Assembly: GCF_003807585.1 (NCBI RefSeq)
Contig: NZ_RMBX01000006.1
Coordinates: forward strand, 248,001-312,000
Direction of reading: 5' to 3'
DNA length: 64,000 bases
Source of the DNA: Chitinophaga barathri
Lineage (GTDB): Bacteria; Bacteroidota; Bacteroidia; Chitinophagales; Chitinophagaceae
Positions 26,234-33,390 of this stretch are shown here, one piece after another. Made by a program: the position numbers and the translations under genes. The notes beneath the pieces are model-generated. The model did no database searches. It was not told where the DNA came from and worked only from the letters and a program-made list of their open reading frames with translations. Position 1 is the stretch's first letter; every line of letters begins with the position of its first letter.

Positions 26234-27259
26234 ATGCAGAAAGCAGGAATTTATTGCTGGATACTCGCGGCGCTGCTGGCGGGGTGTTCCAAAGACGATT
26301 CATCGGACGATGACGACAACGGTAACTGGAGGGAGCTGAGCGAGCTGGCCGGGGATCCCCGGGCGGAAGCCGTATCGTTCGTGATAGGGGACACCGCTTA
26401 CATCGGCACGGGCTTTAACGGGGAGGATTATTTAAGGGATTTCCTGAAGTATACCCCCCGCAGCGGCTGGACGCAGATCGCGGACCTGCCGGCGGCGGCG
26501 GATGCGCGCAGCAGCGCCGTGGCCATGGTGATCGGGCAGACGGCCTATGTGGGCACCGGGCAGAATGAACTGGGTTACCGCCTGAATGACTTCTGGTCCT
26601 ATACTCCGTCCAAAGGTTACTGGGAAAAAAAGGCGTCGCTCATAGGCCCCAACCCTTCACTGGAGCTTAACCGTAAAGATGCCGTGGCATTCGCGCTGAA
26701 AGGCAATGGCTACGTAGCCACCGGTTATCATAACGGCGCGTTGAAAGACGTATGGATGTATTCGCCTGGTGAAGACAAATGGTATCCCCGCCAGTCTTTT
26801 GAAGGCACCAAACGTACCGAAGCCGTGGCGTTTGTGATCCAGGACAAGGCATACATCGTAACAGGTGTGAACAACAGTGAGAACAAGATCGATTTCTGGG
26901 AATATCATCCCGATGAAGATGACTGGGTGGAGCTGCGCGAAATTGCCAACACAAACGATGACCAGGATTATGACGATGATTACGACATGGCCTGCAGCAA
27001 TGCAGTGGCATTTGTAAAAAACAACAAGGCTTATATCAGCACCGGTACCAAAGGCGGGCTTTCCAAACTTACCTGGGAATACAATCCCGCTACTGACATG
27101 TGGCTGCAGTTAAGGGAATTTGAAGGTGTGGCGAGAACGGGCGCTGTGGGTTTTACGCTGGGCAACGTGCTGTACCTGTCCACCGGCCGCAGCAGCGGTT
27201 CCTACTTCGATGATCTTTACAGCTTCGATCCGGACGAAACTTATAACGAAGACGATTGA
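26234..27259 (+). CDS. Kelch-repeat surface lipoprotein
   Basis: The 341-residue protein has a lipoprotein signal ('LAALLAGC') followed at once by the acidic stretch 'SKDDSSDDDD', which resembles the lipoprotein export signal that sends Bacteroidota lipoproteins to the cell surface. The body is a beta-propeller of about six kelch-type repeats of 45-60 residues, recognisable as 'A(V)xFVIxDxAYIGTGxN' followed by 'FWxYxPxxxxW'. Such propellers bind proteins or glycans; no enzyme motif is visible. A DUF4907 lipoprotein gene follows after 23 nt. Confidence 0.85.
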   Translation: MQKAGIYCWILAALLAGCSKDDSSDDDDNGNWRELSELAGDPRAEAVSFVIGDTAYIGTGFNGEDYLRDFLKYTPRSGWTQIADLPAAADARSSAVAMVIGQTAYVGTGQNELGYRLNDFWSYTPSKGYWEKKASLIGPNPSLELNRKDAVAFALKGNGYVATGYHNGALKDVWMYSPGEDKWYPRQSFEGTKRTEAVAFVIQDKAYIVTGVNNSENKIDFWEYHPDEDDWVELREIANTNDDQDYDDDYDMACSNAVAFVKNNKAYISTGTKGGLSKLTWEYNPATDMWLQLREFEGVARTGAVGFTLGNVLYLSTGRSSGSYFDDLYSFDPDETYNEDD

Positions 27260-27282
27260 TCTTACCATCCGCACTATCACTT

Positions 27283-27576
27283 ATGAGGAAATTATGCTTA
27301 TCAGCAGCCGTTGTATTGATACTGCTGGCATGCCGCCGGCAGTCAATACTGAGGCTCACGACAGAACAAACGCAGCATGGGTGGGCTTACAGGATCACCA
27401 AAAAAGGGGAACCGCTTATTTACCAGGAAAACATACCCGCCATTCCTGGTTTTCATCCGTTCAGAAGCAGGGAAGACGCGCAACGGACCGGCCAACTGGT
27501 GTTATCTAAACTGGAAAACCGCAAGTGGCCTTCGCTCAGTATAAGAGAAGTGGACAGCCTTCAACTCACTCGGTAA
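27283..27576 (+). CDS. DUF4907-like small lipoprotein
   Basis: I chose the ATG at 27283, which gives 'MRKLCLSAAVVLILLAC', a lipobox signal; the frame is open 9 codons further upstream. The mature part is about 80 residues: 'GWAYRITKKGEPLIYQENIP', 'FHPFRSREDAQRTGQLV' and 'WPSLSIREVDSL' follow the pattern of DUF4907. It lies 23 nt after the kelch lipoprotein and is probably cotranscribed. Function unknown. Two direct repeats follow directly after its stop. Confidence 0.75.
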   Translation: MRKLCLSAAVVLILLACRRQSILRLTTEQTQHGWAYRITKKGEPLIYQENIPAIPGFHPFRSREDAQRTGQLVLSKLENRKWPSLSIREVDSLQLTR

Positions 27577-27577
27577 C

Positions 27578-27631
27578 TTTAACACTTGCTTAAGAGTATC
27601 GGCAGCTCTTTTAACACTTGCTTAAGAGTAT
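27578..27631. repeat. Two perfect 22-nt direct repeats ahead of the LytS/LytTR genes
   Basis: The 22-nt word beginning TTTAACACTTGC occurs at 27578-27599 and again at 27610-27631, a period of 32 nt or about three helical turns. Each contains CTTAAG. LytTR-type regulators bind pairs of direct repeats on one face of DNA. The LytTR regulator of this operon is encoded 1.3 kb downstream. A weak -7 element, TAAGTTTA (27638-27645), follows the second copy. This is a strong candidate for an autoregulatory site. Confidence 0.6.
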
Positions 27632-27661
27632 GTGAAGTAAGTTTATCGCCGATTCACACCT

Positions 27662-28993
27662 ATGATCAGTATCAGGCATATTTTCAGGAACAAATTAGTG
27701 CTGGTGGCCGCTCATGTGGCTGCATGGACCTGTCTTTTCCTGTTCCCTTTTTTTATATACCGCATCAGGGTGGAAGATCATTCCTTTTACCTGAAAGAAG
27801 CGATCAACACGTTATTTATCATCGGGCTTTTTTACCTGAATATATACGTGCTGATACCACGCTTTTTCACACTGAAACGGATCGGCATCTATATCGGTTT
27901 TGTGATGCTTTCGCTGTTGTTCATCGGCGCGCAGCAGGCGCTGGTGGAGTACCAGTTCATGAAAAGGATCATGGCGTTTAAGATGGGCGCTGTGGGCATG
28001 GCGGTGACAGGCCCGGGCATGATGCTGCCCGCGCGGGGCAAGATGCTGATCACCGGCGGCGCTATCATGGACGATGATCAGGGGCCGGAGCTGCATATTG
28101 CGCAATTTGCACGCCCGTCTCCCGGGTGGCGCAGGCGGGCTATCCTGGACTACAGGAACTCCAGGCCCGTGATAGCGACCGTTGGGATGGATTCTATGGC
28201 TACCATGACCGCCACTATGGCCGCGCCTGCCACGCCTTTTGGAGACAGGCTGTTCATCCGGCATTTCTTTTTCCCGGAGATATTCCGCAAGAGCGCCACG
28301 TTCACGCTGCTGATGCTGTTTATGAGCGGGTTTATCAAAATAGGATTAGAGTGGTTCAAAAGTGAAAAACAAAGAGAAGAGCTGAAGCTGGCCAACCTGA
28401 ATGCGGAGCTGAAGTTCCTGAAGTCGCAGATCAATCCGCACTTTTTATTTAACAGCCTGAACACGATCTATTCACTGGCGCATCGCCGCTCGCCGGAGAC
28501 GGAACATGCGCTGGTAAAGCTTTCCAATATCCTCCGGTATATGATCTACCAGAGCAACGAGGATAAGGTACAACTGAGCAGCGAGCTGCGGTACCTGCAG
28601 GATTACATTGACATACAACGCTTACGCATGACGCGCAACATACCCGTGGAATTCAGCCAGGATGGCGATGCCTCGGGGCTTGAAATTGCGCCGATGCTGC
28701 TGATCCCCTTTGTGGAGAATGCGTTCAAACACGGGGTCAGCTACAGGGAAGAAGCATTCATCAACATCCGCCTGCACATAGAGCCAGGGGGCATTCTGCA
28801 CCTGGTGGTGCGCAACCGGTTGTTCAAACAGCGGGTGGCGGAAAAAGGGGGAGTAGGTTTAAACAATGCACTGAAACGGTTGAGTTTATTATATCATGAT
28901 GCACATACCATAACTGTCCGCGAGCATGGAGATGAATATATTGCTGACCTTAAAATTGCATTGAAACATGATGAAGTGCTTAGCGTTGGATGA
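27662..28993 (+). CDS. LytS-type sensor histidine kinase
   Basis: The 443-residue protein has four membrane segments: about 15-38, 48-68, 75-98 and a last one near 212-232. These are followed by a short coiled coil and a His_kinase domain with the phosphoacceptor in 'SQINPHFLFNSLNTIYSLA'. A HATPase domain with 'LLIPFVENAFKHG' follows. Between the third and fourth membrane segments lies an extended Met-, Gly- and Pro-rich stretch (about 105-200). This is the kinase class that partners LytTR regulators in Bacteroidota. The 3' end overlaps the regulator gene by 26 nt, so the two are coupled. The signal is unknown. Confidence 0.9.
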   Translation: MISIRHIFRNKLVLVAAHVAAWTCLFLFPFFIYRIRVEDHSFYLKEAINTLFIIGLFYLNIYVLIPRFFTLKRIGIYIGFVMLSLLFIGAQQALVEYQFMKRIMAFKMGAVGMAVTGPGMMLPARGKMLITGGAIMDDDQGPELHIAQFARPSPGWRRRAILDYRNSRPVIATVGMDSMATMTATMAAPATPFGDRLFIRHFFFPEIFRKSATFTLLMLFMSGFIKIGLEWFKSEKQREELKLANLNAELKFLKSQINPHFLFNSLNTIYSLAHRRSPETEHALVKLSNILRYMIYQSNEDKVQLSSELRYLQDYIDIQRLRMTRNIPVEFSQDGDASGLEIAPMLLIPFVENAFKHGVSYREEAFINIRLHIEPGGILHLVVRNRLFKQRVAEKGGVGLNNALKRLSLLYHDAHTITVREHGDEYIADLKIALKHDEVLSVG

Positions 28994-29660
28994 TGAGCCG
29001 CTGGCTCTGGAGATCATTGCAGATTTTGCCGCCAAGGCGCCTGTGCCCATGCAGCTGAAAACTTTCGAGAATGCTGCGCTCGCCTTGAAATATCTGCAGG
29101 AAGAGCCTGTGGACCTGATCTTCCTTGACATTAAAATGCCGGACATTACCGGCATACAATTCCTTAAATCGCTGAAACATCCGCCGATGGTGATCTTCAC
29201 CACCGCTTACGAAGAGTATGCGCTGGATGGGTTTGAGCTGGATGTGGTGGATTATTTATTGAAGCCTATTCCTTTCGAACGGTTTATGAAAGCGGTGACC
29301 AGGGCGCAGGAATATTTCAGCGTACTGCAGCCGCGGCCGACGGAAACCGATTATATCTTCGTCAAAACAGAGTACAAGATCATCAAGATCAATCTGGAAG
29401 ATATCCTTTACATCGAAGCCCTGAAAGATTACATTAAGATCTACACAGCGCACCAGCCGGTGCTTACGCTCAAAAGCCTGAAGTCATTCGAAAGCCGTCT
29501 TCCCAAAGACAAGTTCATGCGCGTGCACCGCAGCTATCTTGTAGCGATGAACAAGATCAATTCCGTGGAGCGGAATACGGTGATGATCGCAAACCAGTCC
29601 ATCCCGATCAGTGAAGGATACAGGGACCGGTTTTATGATGTGATCACGCGGTATTCGTGA
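28968..29660 (+). CDS. LytTR-family response regulator
   Basis: The 230-residue protein has a receiver domain (residues 1 to about 120) with 'LALDDEPLALEII', the phosphoacceptor Asp in 'LIFLDIKMPDITG' and the Lys in 'YLLKPIPFERF'. It is followed by a LytTR DNA-binding domain (about 135-228) with 'IFVKTEYKIIKINLEDILYIEALKDY'-type strands and 'RVHRSYLVAMNKI'. The start is at 28968 or the adjacent ATG at 28971. It overlaps the kinase gene. The direct repeats at 27578-27631 are a plausible target. Confidence 0.92.
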   Translation: MMKCLALDDEPLALEIIADFAAKAPVPMQLKTFENAALALKYLQEEPVDLIFLDIKMPDITGIQFLKSLKHPPMVIFTTAYEEYALDGFELDVVDYLLKPIPFERFMKAVTRAQEYFSVLQPRPTETDYIFVKTEYKIIKINLEDILYIEALKDYIKIYTAHQPVLTLKSLKSFESRLPKDKFMRVHRSYLVAMNKINSVERNTVMIANQSIPISEGYRDRFYDVITRYS

Positions 29661-29755
29661 TGAGTGAGTCTGCCATCGTGAAAAGAAATATGTGAAAATT
29701 GCTTCCCCCTTTCTGAATCGGTTTTGTGTCTTAATAGATAGAAAACCTATTAGAC

Positions 29756-30337
29756 ATGACTTCATTTTATGACTTGGATTATCTCATTGAATTGAATGAG
29801 AAGAGACTGGAGCAATATGCCAGCGCTTATCAAAAGTATTTGGAAAGATTTACCGTTCTCTTAGTGATCTATTCCGCGTTTGCGATCTTTTTAGTACCTA
29901 TTATTGAGGCAATATACTTCTCTGATGTTGGCTGTTATTGGCTGCATAGTTTGTCTTTTTATGTTTTTGTATTCTTGGTTGGATATTCGCTGTTTTATAC
30001 GGTAAGGCTTTTGATACCTACGGACGTCCGGCATCTTCTGGAACCGCGGGACTACTATCTGACGCAACGGGAGAAGTATGAGGCCATAAACGAAGATCAA
30101 AGCCAAACCGATTCGTTTCTGAAAGCGGCGTATATTTATGAATTGCAGATCGCAGTGAACATCAACAGACTGAACCTGGAAAGAAAAACGTTGTTCTACC
30201 GCAAGGCGTTTTCATTGGGCGCATTTGCCATAATACCTTATGTCGTATGTTTAGGCTTTCATTTAGGAACTAAGAAAGATGATATTCAGAAGGTAGAAAT
30301 TGTTAATAAATTCAGTAACTTTATAAAAACGCCATAA
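29756..30337 (+). CDS. Unrecognised membrane protein
   Basis: I do not recognise this 193-residue protein. It begins with a charged amphipathic helix ('LNEKRLEQYASAYQKYLERF'). Two hydrophobic segments follow, at about 32-55 and 63-86, with an acidic/polar helical region (about 95-155) and a third hydrophobic segment at about 165-182. Base composition is visibly poorer in G+C than in the neighbours. The gene is followed 1 nt later by a 62-codon frame, and both lie between the LytTR gene and a bidirectional terminator. The helix-2TM layout recalls small effector or accessory membrane proteins, but no motif supports a specific role. Confidence 0.65.
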   Translation: MTSFYDLDYLIELNEKRLEQYASAYQKYLERFTVLLVIYSAFAIFLVPIIEAIYFSDVGCYWLHSLSFYVFVFLVGYSLFYTVRLLIPTDVRHLLEPRDYYLTQREKYEAINEDQSQTDSFLKAAYIYELQIAVNINRLNLERKTLFYRKAFSLGAFAIIPYVVCLGFHLGTKKDDIQKVEIVNKFSNFIKTP

Positions 30338-30338
30338 A

Positions 30339-30527
30339 ATGGTAAAGGAAAAAAACAAATTGCAAGAAAAGGAGTCGTCCAAACCCATTATTAACTTACC
30401 CGGGATTAGAAATGAAATGGTTAAAGATCCAGGCTATTTTGCTATCACAGAAGGCTTTTATTTTGGCTTTGTGAATGATTTCTGGCAGGGAATAAAAAAA
30501 GTATTACATAAAATAGGCGTTCTGTAG
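30339..30527 (+). CDS. Small unrecognised protein
   Basis: This 62-residue frame starts 1 nt after the stop of the preceding membrane protein gene. The sequence is lysine-rich at the N-terminus and has an amphipathic, aromatic C-terminal half ('GYFAITEGFYFGFVNDFW'). There is no signal peptide and no motif I know. Like its neighbour it has lower G+C than the surroundings. The tight spacing and following terminator support a real two-gene unit. Function unknown. Confidence 0.55.
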   Translation: MVKEKNKLQEKESSKPIINLPGIRNEMVKDPGYFAITEGFYFGFVNDFWQGIKKVLHKIGVL

Positions 30528-30552
30528 GAACGTACTTCTTTTTATATCAAAC

Positions 30553-30590
30553 AAAAACCGCTTCAGCCCTACGGCCCAAGCGGTTTTTTT
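30553..30590. terminator. Bidirectional terminator
   Basis: AAAAACCGCTT (30553-30563) pairs with AAGCGGTTTTT (30578-30588) over 11 bp with a 14-nt loop and ends in a T-run. The opposite strand also has a T-rich tail. It serves the small gene pair on + and the cysteine desulfurase gene on the minus strand. Confidence 0.85.
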
Positions 30591-30612
30591 AATTATTCAT
30601 CCTTCAGATCAA

Positions 30613-31740
30613 TCAGATCAACTCCTTCAACTTCTCCACCACCTTATCCACCTCTTCCTTCGTGTTATGCCTTGAGAACGAGAACCGCACCGCGACCCTG
30701 TTGGGATCATTGTTGATGGCGCGGATCACGTGAGAGCCTGCATCCGCACCGGAGGTACACGCGCTGCCGCCTGATGCGCAGATGCCGTTGATGTCCAGGT
30801 TAAAAAGCAGCATTTCGCTCTTTTCAGACTTGGGGAAAGAAGCGTTCAGCACGGTGTAAAGGCTGCGGCCAAAGAGGTCGCCGTTGTAGCTGAAGCCGGG
30901 AATATGTTTTTGCAGCTGCTCTGCCATGTACAGGCGGAGGCTGTTGATATACTGGCTATGTTCTTCGAAGTGTTCGGTGGCAAGCTCCAGCGCTTTGGCA
31001 AAACCGACGATGCCGTACAGGTTTTCCGTGCCTGCGCGCATGTTCCTTTCCTGTGAGCCGCCCTGGATGTAGGGAGTGATCTTGACATTTTCGTTGATAT
31101 AAAGAATGCCCACACCTTTCGGGCCATGGAACTTATGACCGGCCCCGTTGATGAAATGAACGGGTGTGTTGCGCAGGTCGAAAGGGTAGTGGCCTACGGT
31201 CTGTACGGTGTCCGAATGGAAAATGGCATCGTATTCCTTGCAAAGGTTGCCTACGGCGTGGAGGTCCAGCAGGTTGCCGATCTCGTTGTTCGCATGCATG
31301 AGGGATACGAGGCATCTTTCTTTGGAGCCGGCCAGCAGGGCGCGGAGGTCTTCCATGTCCACGTGGCCGTCAGGCAGCAGCTTCACCCAGGATACTTTCA
31401 CGTCTTCCTTGTGGCCGGCGTTCTCTACCGTATGAAGGGTGGCATGGTGCTCGATGGGGGAGGAAATGAGGTGGCGGCAGCCGAGGTCGCGGATGGCGGC
31501 GGTAATAGCGGTATTGCTGCTTTCCGTGCCTCCGGAGGTGAAAAATATCTCGCCGGGGTGCGCTCCGAGTATCTTTGCAACGGTCTTACGGGCATTTTCA
31601 ATTCCCAGGCGCGATTCGCGTCCATAGGAGTAAATGGAGGACGGGTTGCCGAACTTTTCGGTCATATAAGGCAGCATCGTGTCCAATACTGCCTTGTCAA
31701 GCGCCGTGGTGGCGGCATTGTCGAAGTAGATCCTTTCCAA
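30613..31740 (-). CDS. Cysteine desulfurase (NifS/IscS type)
   Basis: This PLP enzyme removes sulfur from cysteine for Fe-S clusters, tRNA thiolation or other uses. It has 375 residues. The N-terminus 'IYFDNAATTALD' is typical, the Schiff-base lysine is in 'NGAGHKFHGPKGVG', and the catalytic cysteine is in 'ASGGSACTSGADAGSHV'. This makes it a class I (NifS/IscS) enzyme, with no SufS-type loop. It stands alone, without iscU or iscR neighbours, so the recipient of its sulfur cannot be inferred. Confidence 0.92.
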   Translation of the reverse strand: MERIYFDNAATTALDKAVLDTMLPYMTEKFGNPSSIYSYGRESRLGIENARKTVAKILGAHPGEIFFTSGGTESSNTAITAAIRDLGCRHLISSPIEHHATLHTVENAGHKEDVKVSWVKLLPDGHVDMEDLRALLAGSKERCLVSLMHANNEIGNLLDLHAVGNLCKEYDAIFHSDTVQTVGHYPFDLRNTPVHFINGAGHKFHGPKGVGILYINENVKITPYIQGGSQERNMRAGTENLYGIVGFAKALELATEHFEEHSQYINSLRLYMAEQLQKHIPGFSYNGDLFGRSLYTVLNASFPKSEKSEMLLFNLDINGICASGGSACTSGADAGSHVIRAINNDPNRVAVRFSFSRHNTKEEVDKVVEKLKELI

Positions 31741-31777
31741 TTTCTTGCGGTGGTTTGGTTTTTGACTAAAAGCGCCA

Positions 31778-31785
31778 CAAATTTA
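31778..31785 (-). promoter_or_regulatory. Candidate -7 element for the cysteine desulfurase gene
   Basis: On the minus strand this reads TAAATTTG, an exact fit to TAnnTTTG, 38 nt before the start at 31740. A TTTG on the same strand lies 16 nt further upstream (31802-31805), slightly closer than usual. Confidence 0.45.
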
Positions 31786-31801
31786 AGGAATTAGCCATAA
31801 A

Positions 31802-31833
31802 CAAAAACGGATGACGGTCTATTCCGTCATCCG
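31802..31833 (-). terminator. Intrinsic terminator of the phosphoglucosamine mutase gene
   Basis: CGGATGACGG (31808-31817) and CCGTCATCCG (31824-31833) form a perfect 10-bp stem with a 6-nt loop. On the minus strand the stem is followed by TTTTTG. It lies 27 nt past the end of the minus-strand gene. Confidence 0.85.
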
Positions 31834-31859
31834 CTCATGTATATTTAAGTCTATAGGAA

Positions 31860-33242
31860 TTATATAAATTCCTTAATGTCCTGCATGATCTTGCGGGCAA
31901 TGTTGTCCGCGGTGGTCTCATTCTGGCTTTCCGCATAGATACGGATGATAGGCTCCGTATTGGAAGTGCGCAGGTGCACCCAGTCCTTGTCGAATTCGAT
32001 CTTCAGGCCGTCTTCTGTGTTCTGGGGCTGGTTTTTATACTTACCCTTGATCTTTTCGAAGATCTCTTTTACGTCAATCCCTTTGTCCAGTTCGATCTTA
32101 TTCTTGGAAATAAAATAGTCCGGATAGGAATTGCGGAGGGCTTTCATGCTCTTTTTGGTCTGGGCCAGGTGGCTCAGGAACAGGCCGATGCCGATGAGGG
32201 CATCGCGGCCGTAATGCAGGTCCGGTACAATGATGCCGCCGTTGCCTTCGCCGCCGATCACGGCGTTTACGGCTTTCATGCGGTTCACCACGTTCACTTC
32301 GCCTACGGCTGAAGGATGGTATTCACCACCGTTTTTGAGGGTGATGTCTTTCAGGGCCTGCGTAGAGCTGAGGTTGGACACGGTATTGCCTTTCCTGTGT
32401 TTCAGCACATAATCCGCAACGGCCACCAGGGTATATTCCTCGCCAAACATGCTGCCGTCTTCGCATACAAAACAAAGGCGGTCCACGTCGGGGTCCACGG
32501 CGATGCCGAAGTCCGCCTGCGTTTTATTCACCTCGTTGGAGAGCGCTGTCAGGTTTTCGGGGAGGGGCTCGGGGTTATGGGAAAACTTGCCGTTCACTTC
32601 GCCGAACAGTACGGTTACTTCATCCACGCCCAGGGCTTTCAGCAAAGCGGGAACGTAAATGGCGCCGGTGGAGTTTACAGCGTCCACCACCACTTTGAAG
32701 TTGGCGGCTTTGATGGCGGCCACGTCTACCAGCGGGTAGTTCACGATCAGGTCCACGTGTTTCTGGAGGTAAGTATCGTCCGTGCGATAGGTGCCGAGCT
32801 TTGATACGTCCGCAAATACAAAATCTTCTTTGGCTGCGATGTCCAGCAGTTCCGCGCCGTCCGCTCCGGAGATGAATTCGCCTTTGGCGTTCAGCAGTTT
32901 CAGGGCGTTCCATTCCCTGGGGTTATGGCTGGCGGTAAGAATGATGCCGCCTGCGGCCTGCTCCATGGTTACGGCAATTTCTACCGTGGGAGTAGTGCTC
33001 AGGTCCAGGTCCACCACGTCAATACCCAGGCCATTCAAAGTGGATACCACAAGGTTTTTGACCATTTCTCCGGAAATGCGTCCGTCCCGCCCGATCACTA
33101 CCTTCCTGTTCTCGGCGTTTTGCCTCAACAGCCAGGTGCCATAGGCGGCGGTGAATTTCACAACATCAAGGGGAGAAAGGCCTTCTCCCGGTTTACCGCC
33201 GATCGTTCCACGAATGCCCGAAATTGATTTAATCAGTGCCAC
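31860..33242 (-). CDS. glmM: Phosphoglucosamine mutase (GlmM)
   Basis: This enzyme interconverts glucosamine-6-phosphate and glucosamine-1-phosphate for UDP-GlcNAc synthesis, feeding peptidoglycan and lipid A. It has 460 residues. The phosphoserine loop is 'GGIILTASHNPREWNALK', the metal-binding loop 'AVDPDVDRLCFV', the sugar-binding 'GGEGNGGIIVPDLHYGRD' and the C-terminal phosphate loop 'LRTSNTEPIIRIYAE'. Bacteroidota proteins of this group are often annotated as either GlmM or phosphomannomutase. The GEGNGG rather than GEMSGH sugar loop favours glucosamine. Confidence 0.88.
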   Translation of the reverse strand: MALIKSISGIRGTIGGKPGEGLSPLDVVKFTAAYGTWLLRQNAENRKVVIGRDGRISGEMVKNLVVSTLNGLGIDVVDLDLSTTPTVEIAVTMEQAAGGIILTASHNPREWNALKLLNAKGEFISGADGAELLDIAAKEDFVFADVSKLGTYRTDDTYLQKHVDLIVNYPLVDVAAIKAANFKVVVDAVNSTGAIYVPALLKALGVDEVTVLFGEVNGKFSHNPEPLPENLTALSNEVNKTQADFGIAVDPDVDRLCFVCEDGSMFGEEYTLVAVADYVLKHRKGNTVSNLSSTQALKDITLKNGGEYHPSAVGEVNVVNRMKAVNAVIGGEGNGGIIVPDLHYGRDALIGIGLFLSHLAQTKKSMKALRNSYPDYFISKNKIELDKGIDVKEIFEKIKGKYKNQPQNTEDGLKIEFDKDWVHLRTSNTEPIIRIYAESQNETTADNIARKIMQDIKEFI

Positions 33243-33266
33243 AATTGTTGGATTTTTTTAGGACTG

Positions 33267-33274
33267 CAAAGATA
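33267..33274 (-). promoter_or_regulatory. Candidate -7 element for glmM
   Basis: On the minus strand this reads TATCTTTG, an exact TAnnTTTG, 25 nt before the glmM start. No convincing -33 element. Confidence 0.45.
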
Positions 33275-33347
33275 GTCGATTAGAACTTTATCCCACCTGT
33301 TAATTTGCCGTGAACAAAGCATTAAATACTAGTTACCGCATTTAGGC

Positions 33348-33355
33348 TATATTTG
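33348..33355 (+). promoter_or_regulatory. Candidate -7 element for the sulfatase-fold gene
   Basis: TATATTTG fits TAnnTTTG exactly and lies 36 nt before the ATG at 33391, in the divergent region with glmM. No convincing -33 element. Confidence 0.45.
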
Positions 33356-33390
33356 CAGCTACGTATAAAATTTAACGAGAATATAATATA

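Noticed and set aside
29756-30527. Toxin-antitoxin or SLATT-type defence pair
   Set aside because: The size and membrane layout are suggestive, but no nuclease, cyclase, SLOG or antitoxin motif is visible, so no function was assigned.
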